From NCBI RefSeq assembly GCF_000972845.2, contig NC_040016.1, positions 743,798 through 807,797 of the forward strand: DNA of 64,000 nt, in the 5' to 3' direction. A program made the position numbers and the translations under genes. The stretch is from Larimichthys crocea. Its lineage: Eukaryota > Chordata > Actinopteri > Sciaenidae. Numbering within the stretch: position 1 is the stretch's first letter; every line of letters starts with the position of its first letter. The notes under the pieces were generated by a model, which saw nothing but the letters and a program-made list of their open reading frames with translations, was not told the DNA's origin and searched no databases. Of the stretch, positions 1 through 12,000 are shown in pieces.

Positions 1-58
1 ATTGCTCAGCTCCTCGGCAGACAAGACGATAGTGCCGCATTTCTTTCCTGGGATCCCT
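1..58 (-). CDS. cpne5: cpne5-like coding exon 7 (partial, start of C2B)
   Basis: The acceptor (CTCCACAG, bases 59-66 read on the minus strand) opens an exon whose first base completes Gly; it then reads [19 protein letters not shown] up to the window edge. This is the C2A-C2B linker and the first C2B strand. The motif AEELSN favours copine-5. A neighbouring alternative AG two bases downstream would break the frame, so 58 is the supported exon boundary. The exon probably continues past position 1. Confidence 0.92.
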
Positions 59-3000
59 CTGTGGAGCAAAGGGAGAAAACAATAAGAGCTGCAAAGAAAT
101 GAAAGGGAACACATGTCGGTGGTCTTAAGTGATCAATGAAGGCCACTGCAAGAATAAAAGCATGATCATTTTCCAGCTGTGGATTAGTCATATTCAGCAA
201 AAAAGACAATTTGATTTTGTTTCATACTGTACTTGTCATTTCGTGACATTTACAGAAAGTCAGGAAAATCAGTTAAGTGTTTTTCAATTTTCTAATTACT
301 CAACAAGGCATCATTTAGTGTTAACTAACTGTAATAAATACATTTAAAAAAAAAACTTTTTCTCACAATAACTCATACATAAAGTGTTGTCCAAGTTGGT
401 GATTACCCTGTTTCGATGTATTTGTAAATCAATGCGTCAGCAGTTTTAAATTGTGTAGCAGGGCAAAGGTCCAGTAACATGAGTTTAATTATTTTTAATT
501 ATATTTAATGTAGGCAATGAGTCATCATTGTTGTTGGCAAACATATTATATAGAGAGTTCACTTTCATGACTGAAGAGGTGAAGTGATGGGTTTTGCGTG
601 TATTCAATGTATATTAAAGTTTGTTTCCCCAGATCACATCATAGCTCATAAAGAGAGAGGCAGTGTTGTAGTCAAGACCACCTAAACCAAAACCAAGTAA
701 TGTCCAACACCAGAGATCTTTGAGGCTAAGATAAGGACAAGACTTTGAGGGGTTGAGACCGAGTCAAGACCAAGAGCAAACAGCATAATCCATATAGAAT
801 ATGTTGAAATCACTATCATCACTAAAGCACCAGTATTAGCTATTATTTGGGAAGTCATGAGCAATCTTTTCTTGGTGTGAAGTTGCATAAAGTCCATTTG
901 GCAAAAATAAACAGATAAAGATATTAGGAAAACTCGTATTCTTCAAGACGTTCTACACTAAAATGTAATGACAAATCCATCAATCCATCACATCTTGACT
1001 TCAGAATGCAAGAGGCATTTATATTTAGCCTGATACAGCAGCTTCTACAGCAGTCTGTATTAATATGTAGCAAGTACAAAAGCTGTGATGGCCGAGTGGT
1101 TAAGGCGTTGGACTTGAAATCCAATGGGGTTTCCCCACGCAGGTTCAAACCCTGCTCACAGCGACAGAAGCTTCAATGCTTCAGGAAGATTTATATTTGG
1201 AGATGGCAGTAGCTCAGTCCATAGAGAGAACTGGAGGGTGGTTCAAGTCCAGTATGGATCAAAATACGGAAAGTGGACTGGTAGCTGGAGAGGTGTCACT
1301 TCACCTCCTTGAGCAAGACACTGAACCCCCTCCCCCAAACCGCTCACATGGCACTGCTCTCACTCCACCATCTCTCTCCTCATCTGCATGTCCCTTTGTA
1401 TTTGTGTGGTTGTATTTCAGGGTTAAAATGCATGTTTAAAAAAAGAGATAAGAATTTCCCCTCGAGGGATTAATAAAAGTATCTCTTTAACTGATCTAAT
1501 TTCTTTTTTGAGAAAAGATCCAATACTGAATACTTGGGGAGTCAAGCAGTAATCTACCACTGTGCGTTATTACTCTTTTACTGTAATGTATTTTTTTTCT
1601 TCATTTTCCTGCTACTATTTTTATGTTATACTTTCTAGCTCTTGGTATTATTTTTGTTTTACACTGGGGAAGGTGAAGACTGAAGTGGAGATTTGAGAAT
1701 CAGAGAGGCTATCAAAAGCTCAACCCCGTTGTCTCGCTTATTACACTGGACTCAAACAGAGTGCAGAGGGAGCTAATTTCTTTGAAGCCTCCGAAATATT
1801 TATATCTATATCTATATCTATATCTAATATTTTTTTTTTTTCTTCTGGATTTTGTGGCCAGCACTTCTTTTGTCTTTTTCACCTTACTTTCTCACTTAAC
1901 ACTATCCCATTGTTTGGTGTGCGAATGTTTGTATGCTTGTGTTTAGGTATTTTAGATGCTGTCAAATAAGACTAAATCTCCTTTGTCCTTTATTCCACTC
2001 AAGGTGATAGGTGGAATTGAATTGTAATGCCCATGAAATGGAATTCATATATGAGAGGGAAAAGCTGAAATCAGATCAGTACTTCAGTACTACCTGAACA
2101 TGATCTGAAACTACAATATTTATTTTTACTGTTTTGTTGATCACACACAAATCTACCTAGATTTAGCAAAGTACTGTAATAGACTATAATCTCTCCAAAC
2201 ACTGCAGGACATGCGTTCTACACATGGATGAAATGCATCAAATGTAACTTGTGTGTGTCCAGGTATAATCCCTGTGGGAAGTATATAACTTTTATGGCAC
2301 TAAGTCACACACCACCAACTTTTTTACTGATTTTTGTAAAACTAGATCATAATTTATGGAGAAAATGTTTTTGGTTTTCCCTCAGCTCATCTCAAATTTA
2401 CAGAGTTTCTTGACAGTAAAGTAAACAGCTGCAAACTAAAGCCGCTGTAAACTAATGTTAGCTCAGATTGTCAGCCGGGCCACCCAGACTGTGAGCTCAG
2501 AGCACAGGGGAGTGTTAGTGTACCACAGGCGTTTTGGAGCACAGGGAAGTGGAGGTTTTCAGGCCCAGGACTTTGCATCACATTTATGAGGAATGCTGAC
2601 AGGGAATAGAGCTGGTGTGCCAGAATTGGAGCTGGGCAAACAGGCAATGTATTTGGTCTCTATGGATATAGTGGCAGCGCTGAAGAGACAGAATCATTTA
2701 TACATCCATGGATGAGACAGCTTGCTGATGGTCAGTGGATTTTTTTTTTATTCTCCTGAGCAAATCCACTGATTCCCCTAATGAACTGATTTTGCCATAT
2801 GAATTGACTGTCCTGGCTGTCCTTACTCCAAACCTTGTCTCTCTAGCCATAAGGAAAAATCTGAGAATCCAACTAGATTATGCACTGAAGTTGGATAGGG
2901 GGAAAAAAAACTCATCGAGCTTCAATGATCCAGCTTCATGTGTGTCTGATTTGGACAAAGTTATCAACACTGTTATATCCATCCACCTTTATTACTGAAA

Positions 3001-6000
3001 CTCTTTATTTTCATGTGTCACTCAGACCTTTTAATTCTGTCTGCAGGTTGTTCAGAGTGCTTCACCAAGGCTTTTAACATTATCAAGAAAAAGAGAACAT
3101 ATTACTCTTTCCTCCCTTCACTGGCTCTCTTTTAGGTATAGAGCTGAAAAGCTTGTTTCTTGTCCTCAAAGCACTGAATAGTCTTGCCTCTGCTTATATA
3201 AGTGAACTTCCGTCCTGATGCCATGCTGCAGGTCCAGATCTCAATGGTTCTCTGGAGTTCTCTAAGTACCCAGTGTATCCGTTGTCTTCAATTGGTCACT
3301 TGATTATGTACGTGTACATTATGAATTTGTGACTTTACTCATAGCTATTATTAAAGCACGTTGAATTGAGTTGTGTTATAAACTGTATCCGAAGAAAATC
3401 CATTCCACCTTTTTGTCAATATGAGATCTGTGTACTGTATGAAATATGATCCCACTTAAGCCCTATAACAATATTAACAAAACATTCCTTTTGTTTCCCT
3501 AGAAAATTTATCACATTTCATTTATCTACATGTCAAATCTCCCCAGCCATTATCTGTGTCACCTTGGGACTGTGAAGTTAATAGTGGTTATTGTGCACAC
3601 GTGTTAATTGCCTCATTCATCAGCTCTGTGACACAGCAAGAGGAATGTGTCTTATTAGTTTTAAAGTGTTCTGTGTCGGGCCGCACTGTGGTCGTGGGTG
3701 GCCTGCATGGGCTTCCTTTCACAGTCCAAAGATGATAAAGTGGAGACTCTGACTGTTTATCTAATGCTGATTTTATACCAAGTACCTAGTTTGTGCACTT
3801 TCTCACTATATACACTTGCCGACTTTCTTGGTGACGACTTTCTTGGTCTGGGCTGTCTTCTAAAAAAGTGCAGAATTAATTAGTTACAACTAGTTTGCAT
3901 GACATTTATTTATGCTTTATGCATCCATATGCACTTACAGTATGCAAAACATTAATTAATTGTCAACATATTTCAGTTGTTGAAACGATCACGAAACAAC
4001 TTTTTATTTAGCTGATTAACCGGCTTTCTTGATGCCTGTGCTCCCTCACTCTCATTCACTGTCTATGTCTCTTGACGAATGCTTCCTCTATCTCTTTCTC
4101 TCTCAAACTAGCAGACATAAACCAAAGAAAACTTCTTTGTGTAAATTGCAAGCCAGACACACATTTAGAAGATGGGTACATGAAATAAACAAAGCCAGAA
4201 GGTAGAGTACAGCTGGTAGAGTATCAAAGTGTAGTCCATGAAACCACCTGGATAGTCTCCGCTTCAGTGACATTTCAGGCTGACTGTGGGGGTTTGACCA
4301 GTCTAATCTTCTGATTGGCAGTTGCAGCGTGACGTGAGTTTGTGTTTTTCCAAATGTATGTAATGAACTGGCTCAATTTCACTACACAGGTTGCTGCTTT
4401 TTTTGGTGTACACTCCTATAGTCCACACCACTGCAGCCAAAACACACTACCCCTACTTAAATGAATGTAAAAACCTGTGTTTTCGCCTGTGCTTTTGTTT
4501 AGGCAGCTTCAAGTACATAATTAGGTTTAAGGAAAGATCAGAATCTCAGAGATGAGATGTGTCTAGATGTGCCAACATTTAAATGCATAAGAAAACTGAA
4601 CCTGTTTTAGCTCATTTTAAGGTGCAGCATTACCAATGTCTTTCCTACATCATTTTGCAGAACAATAATATCTTCATTCTTGGATTGTAAAAATTGTATC
4701 TGTAAACCAGGAAGCTATTTTCTTTCCTCTTAAAGTACTAGAGGCACTATTAGTGAAGGAGACCTAAAAGGTTTTCAACAAAGCAAAGATAGTTGGTGTT
4801 AAGCAACAAAGTTACACGTAACTAAACCACCTTTAAGCTTTACTTTACACTCATAATAACAGTGGTTTTTCGAGAGGCAATTTTTCCATCAATTTCTATG
4901 AATGACTGACAGACTTGATGCACTCAAGGTTTTGCACACAACACTCTGAGGTCAAAAGACTGGATAAAGTGCTCTCCAGCTGTGCACTTTCTGCTTTGAG
5001 TGTGTTTTAAGAGTTAGATGAAGACCTTTGATTCACGCAGTAAAAGCTCCCATCGATCTTCAGGTGGGGAAAGCATCCTGGTCGCATGAGTGAAGGATGC
5101 AGGAAACAGTGTTTTTATCACCTAAAATCTTACACACTCACAGACTTATGGCACCCTACCAGCCACTGGCTTGAAAATACAGCATTCAAAAGACAAATTA
5201 CTACATATATATACGTCCTTCTTTCCTCATTCCTTCTATCACCTTCTGTAACCAAATCAATTCCTTCTCAAGCCTTCACAGAAATAGCATGTTATCCTAA
5301 AGCTACTGAAAAGTGAAAGGCAACAGACAAAATAAATTTGTACAAGCTGTGGCTATAGCTGCAAAGAACAGTGCAGTGTAGAGCCACACAGACTCTGAAC
5401 TATATCCCGGTGTTTTCTTTTGGAAGAATGGTATTCATCCATCCCTCCCTTTGAGTTTGAGAATTGTACAATCAATGCCAAGGTGCATGGATGCTGTTCT
5501 GGCAGCATGTAGTGGTCAAACACTTTACTGAGACACTTTATGTTGTTGTTTTTTTGTTACGTATGTTGTGTATACCTGTGTGTAAGCAGCAATTGACAAG
5601 ATCTTGCAAGTTTGCAAACAATCATATTTTGTACATACAATACTATATATAATTCTGGTCCTGGATAAGTCACAGAAAGGAAAACAAATCAGTTGGTGTT
5701 AAACTACAATCTGTCTCATGCTGGATTTGTTTCTCCTTGTATGCCTGTGCATGCCAAAAATCCCAACCATCTTGTTGCTTACGAATATAATAGGAGATGG
5801 AGGAGATGAAAGTAAACAAATAAGATCTCATTTGCACCTTGCTATTGATTTTTATCAGCGAAAAAACAAGACAAAAGAAGGCTCAGTTTGACTAGATTTA
5901 CAATTTTTCTCAGCTACGGTGGCTAGACTTCCCCAGGGTGCCACACTCAAGATACCTCATATTACTGAAAACTTGAAACAGTCATCTCATAAACCTGTCA

Positions 6001-9000
6001 GGCTAATTGTATTCTTTGAACTGCACCTGGGAAAATTAGAAATAACTTACTGTGGGATGCCTGAAAAGAAAAAAAAAGATTTTTTGTCCTAGAAGAGTCA
6101 AAGCAGTGGTGCATGCATAATACAACCTATCCATTAACAATGCTTCAAAGACCCACAGGGCACAGACAGGAGCGCTTTTGAAACTGCGATATTAAGAGGG
6201 GCTGTAATACACACACACACACACACACACTTACTGTGCAAACACTAGAGACAGATTAGCGGACATATTATCGTCTGTAAAATAATGTAAACGTAGAAAT
6301 TACAAACAAAACCATCAAAGCCCCACACACCCACACTCACAGATACAGCCACACACAAGGACAGCATTTTTGTTCACAGTCTGTAATTACAGAAATCTTC
6401 AGGGAGTCAAAGAGCTAGAGCAAACTAACAAATCTGCTGTGAATAAGGAAAGGCTAGATTAATTTTGCCGAAGGGGATATGAGATGGATAAGAAAAGAAG
6501 AGAGGATTAAAAGTATATAACTAGGGCACATTTAGAAGTTATTCTCTTTCTGGTCTACAATTAGCAAGACTAAGAGTCTGCAGCCAGTGGTGCTTTGAGC
6601 TAAATGCTGACATCAGCCTGATATGCTCACAATAACAATGCTAACTTGTTGATGCTAAGCAAGTATAATCTTTGCCAATTTCACCATCCTAACATTGTTA
6701 ATTAGTATCAAATTTAATAGCTGAGGTTGATGGGAATGTCCTTAGGTGTGGACGCTCTGAGCCTTTCAGAGCGTCTACCCTCAATAGCAATGCTATTATT
6801 GATTTTGATTCTCAGTCTGATTCTTTATTTACCCTTGATCAATTCCTGATCAATTTTTGCATGGAAAAAAGTAGGCTTACACACAGTTTCAGCATCATTG
6901 CAACAGTTTTATTATCTCTGAGTCTGAATACAGTGAATGACACTGAGCTAGCTGTTCCCTGGCAGCTAGCTGTAGAATTTGTAGCAATTTGTTTTTAATA
7001 AAAATTCTACTAAGTCTGTCTGTGTGGATCAAGTGTTACCATAATTTAGGATATTCACCCTTTGTTATACACTTGTTGCTACTTGATTGTGATTGTGAAG
7101 CAGTGGCACTTCTGTGAAGAGCGTCAGTTACTTAACATTCTTGGAATAAATAAAGTCCATGTTGTCATTTTCTTCATGAAATAAATCTGTTGTGAAGGCC
7201 CTCCTGCCTTGCATGACTGCGTGTGTATGATCAGCATAGATGTATGTCTGACATATAATTTTGCATTGTACATACACAACTGTTAAAAAATGTGCCTGCA
7301 TTGATAAACTCTCAATTCCTATTCGTAGGGGCTGGTCTGGAGAATCTGGTACCTTCTGTCCTGATCCGTTTACCGCTGAACTAAGAGTGGACCGCAAATG
7401 CATTGCAGGGAAAAAATGTTTGAAACTAATGTATGATTATTATGGTACCATTTACATTTAGTCTAACATTTTAAAGTTCTGTAATTCTATTTTGTTCTAT
7501 AATGATTGTACATACCATACTATATACCTACCTATAAAGTTTGTATCCGCAAAAGACTATTGTCCAAAATCAGATTTCATGAGTGTGAGATCTTGCTGGA
7601 GCCCTTCCAGAAGAGCACTCTACACCAAGGGGGTCTACAGTAAAGAATATCCCCTCATTGATTCACTGTGCAAGTGACTAACACAGAAAAATGAGAAGTT
7701 TCATTTGAGGGCGAAGGGCAAAAAGGTTGAAGAATGAATTGAGCCTGAGGACAGCACAACACAACAGCTATGTAAGGTGTTTCAGTTTGCTGCAGTTGTT
7801 GCAGGTGAGACTATGGCAAACTCAAACGCAAAAAGGAAAGGGAGAAAGATTGTGTGCACACTCAAATCACAGAGATGACTTTTATTCAGCTTTCAATGTC
7901 AAAATTCAGCACAGGGGGAAAATGTACAGTTATTTCAGCAATGCTTTTCTCAACGTGTAACAATAGCCATTCAATGTATTTGCATACTGTAAATGGTTGT
8001 GCCATTTTCCATTGCTGGTGAACAAAGTCATTATATCGCTACACAATAGGTGTACACATCGGTGTAGCAGGAACACTATAAATTAATAAATTACACATTA
8101 AATGTCAGAGCAACAAGTAGAGTTTTTGGAACTGGTGTTCTCTTTCTCTTTTCTCTGTATCATTGTTGTTATTTATTGCCTGATATCTGTGGTCTGTTGT
8201 ACTTGGATTACATTGATTACCATTAATCAGTCATAAAGTTTTCTGAGTTGTTCATAGATTTATTGTAAGACAGTGAGTCGAGTTGTTTGGTTAAGCCGTT
8301 GCATTTTACATTTGGGGGAATCATCACCTGAAACTGTCAAGATCTTTCCGGCTCTGGAAAAAATAAGGGTTACCTGCCACCGTTTTACTTCAGGCCAGCA
8401 TCACTCAGCTCAGACATAATGAAGAACCACTTTTTCACCGTGCCATAGACATTTGTCCAAGGGTACATCATCATTCAATATTCTGCCATTTTTGGACAGA
8501 CTGAAATTAATTAATGGAGTTAGAACCTGACATATACATTTACTTGATATTTTCCCACAGTGTGTTTACCACCTTAACTCCTATACACAAATGATTTTGC
8601 TTCCTGTCACTCATCAGTGAATTTATTAATATTTGCAGATGGCATTGCTCTTGTGGACCTAATCATTAACAATGATGACTTCAAGCACCGGAGACAGGCA
8701 GCCCGCTCTGTAACGAGGGGTGCTGTCATCACCTTCAGCTGAATTCACTTCTAGTACAAGCCTTGTCATTATGAGAAGTTAATTCACGCCTGTAGAACAA
8801 TGGTCACATAAAGGAGCAGGATCACTTCACATTCCTGTAGACCATCAATGGCCCCATCAAACAGAGTGAAAACATCATATGCTTAATCAAGAACTAAAGG
8901 AACTTTCCTTTCTTGGTAAAAAGAGGCTTGACACAAATAGACTTTGTCCAATTAGTCCAATGAACTGAACACACGACTCTAGATTGGGCAAGGATGAGAC

Positions 9001-12000
9001 AGCCACCAACCTTACATATATAGACAACCATCAGTTTCAAAAAAGTCTCTAAATGTCTCCCAAACTGAAGCAACTTCATCACAAATGTTGATACCTTTTC
9101 TCCCTGATTCACCATCACACAGAACCACCTGGAAACATTATTTAATTTTGCATATCTTTGCCCTGTACTGCATATGAGGTCACAAAGTCCAACCCTAAAG
9201 AAGTTACGCAATGCACACAGTCAGTTTGGTGCACTGCATGTTAGTCAGTGAATTGCCATCCTGCTGCATCAGTGCTTGGGTTTGTCTCACACCAACAGTT
9301 CACCTAATCCATTCCACCGCTTTTGTCTAAAATGGTGATCAAGAATAAAAGCAGACTGAGCGTTTAGCCTCCTGTTGGCTTTTACTGATCTTCAGGCCAC
9401 AAAGCACACACTGTGACCAAGCTGAGTAGGAGGCAGCAAAGCAAAAGCGCCACAGGGGAGTCCTTTTGGGAGCCTATTGGAGGTGGTGATTATCGGTTGC
9501 CATTAAAATGGACCAAATGCTCATCAGTATGTTTCAGGATGGCGAATCGGTGCTGAAAGCGAGGCTTCAACTCTAGAAGGAACTTACTGATAGTGAATAC
9601 TGCCTGATGTTCTTAAAATAACATGTTCATTTTATGGACAGTCTCTCAATCTTGTGAATAAAACAATGCAGTGAACACAGATTGTTTATGGTTATGTTTT
9701 TTGGAAAAGGGCCTTTTCCAACAATGTGTAACAAATATTTTTGGCAAAACAACATAAATATCAGTTAAACCGAAAGCAGGGAGATAGTCATTGAAAAATA
9801 TAATAACAATATTGGAATGCCATACTTTGAGAGCCGAAAAACAGTATTTTAAGATGAAAACTTAAACACAGCTGGCAGATCAGTTTGTTTTTTTTGTTGT
9901 TGTTTTTTTTGTTTTTTTGTTTTTGGTTTTATAACAATTTCTGGATGAGGTTACAGTATGGTTGACTTAATGCAGCTTTCATCATCTGATCATTTCAGGA
10001 TCACATGCAGGTCTGACCACTGTCAGGTCAGATTCTCTTTGTACAATCAAACCACATCTGTGGACAGCTTCCATTGTGCTCGAGATGATTATAAGTCATG
10101 CTGTGCAGCCAAAAGTTGTTCCGATAAAGTAAAGTTGAGAACTCAAACTTTCAACAGTAATTCAGCTATAAAACATGGCATCTTTAGCATGAATAATTCA
10201 CTACAATTAACAAGACTAATTTAATGGTAAAATAAAGAGGTAAAGGAGATGGAGAGGCAGAGCGAGAAAATGTGACACAGACAAATTAAAACGATATAAC
10301 CGTTGCCAAAGGAGGTGTATGAATTCTGGCCCATTCCACATGCCCACAGACACAGTGTCAGTGTGAAACACCCACTGAGTTGTTACATAGCATCTGTTTA
10401 ACATGCTGTAGGGGGTATTCCTTTAACATCAGCTCATTCCACTGTCCCTAGGAAACACATCCATATGAATCTGCATGATAAGATTTATGTCCAGTGCAAA
10501 TGTTCACTGCTTATGCTAAAATTAGTATTTCTTATATGGAGCAAAGCAAAAACTAAGAGTGTGGAGTTCAAAGTGGTGGGTGGATGTATTACAAGTCTAG
10601 CTCTCAAGCAGGAGATTGCAGTTCATGTAATGACCTGCAATTAACTTTTGTTTTTCTATTAAATGTAAATATGGTCATCATTATGTTCAACGCCATGGTG
10701 CTTGTATCAACAAGCGAGAGAAGTTTAATTGCAAACAGTGGGTAGTAACATTTGAGAGCGGGCAGTGGTGTGTATGTGTTGTACTAGCTCTCTCATGCTG
10801 CTGTTCGAAGGGTTGCAGCTGCCGTTGAAGCCTGAGGCGCTCTAGCCTGCGGACACGAATCACTGGAAGCACATCTTTGAGAAGACGAGTTGTGGCAAAA
10901 GGGGACGAGGGTACTGGCAAGACTCCTGGGGAGAACTAGTCCTACAAGGGATAAGGTTTTGCAGGGCAAATGTCTGCTGTCTATGTTCAACTTGTGGATT
11001 AACATTTGATTTTCATTAAGATATAGAAAAAGATGTGTATTAAAAAAAATGACTGAAGGTATTACAGAGGGAGGAGCGTCCAATACAGAGGTTGTTGTCT
11101 TGTTCTTAATCCGAATCCGACACCTTATTGACCTTTCTTTTCTCTCGTCCCCCCTTTGAGTGACACAGCCTCAGCACAGCAGGCCAGTCGAGATACCAAT
11201 TAGGAAAAGCAGAGGGACACTCTCATCTCATTTTTGCTTCTATTCAGAAAATGTATTGTGTCTCTTAAATTTTAAGTAAGGGAAGTAATAAACAAGGACT
11301 GGGGCCAGGGGTGATTGGGACATGAGTTCCTGCTGAGTTTGTCTCATTAAGTATAATATGGAAAATGTCTGTTGTCTTGGAGCTTGGAGTTACTGAACAG
11401 CACATTAATGAAGTGTTGGATGTACTGAAAACAAAGTTTAATAATTGTACATTATACCCTGAAAGCTTGTGTTTACTTGTGCAGTTGTTGGGCACCTTAA
11501 ATTGGTTAAAAAAAACTTCTACCATTTAAATGGTGGTTAAGCGATAAATTAGTAGTGGGCAGGTGCTGTTTTTGCTCTGCCAGTTAATCAATTTGTAATT
11601 AAAACTGTATTGTTGCAGTGTTTAAAGTTTCTGTTGATTAATTTCCTCTAGTGGCACTCGTTTCTTTCTCTGTTAGTTACACATGTAATTACAAGGTCCT
11701 CCTTCAATAAAGAACAGGAAATTTTCCCAGCAGAGGGTTACAGTTTTGAACTCTAGAAGAAGCAAAATTATCAGCTTCATCAGCGGCATTAGGTGGAACA
11801 ACATCACCAAGTAACAATTAGCGGCTGGTAGGGGGTGTCAAAAGAACTAGAGAAGAAAATGCTGCATTAGTAAATCAAATTTTTTTGTTTTTACAAGGTG
11901 ATTGTTTAAGATTGCAGCTTCTGTCTAGTCTATCATGATCACTCGTGTTATACATTTAAACAGGAATCCAGTGACTGATTGTCAAATGCTGCAGCAAATA

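Noticed and set aside
10687..11083. Overlapping minus-strand open frames with Arg/Leu-rich peptide ([14 protein letters not shown]) in a locally GC-richer block
   Set aside because: Might be a transposase relic, but no terminal repeats or second motif were found; not supportable.
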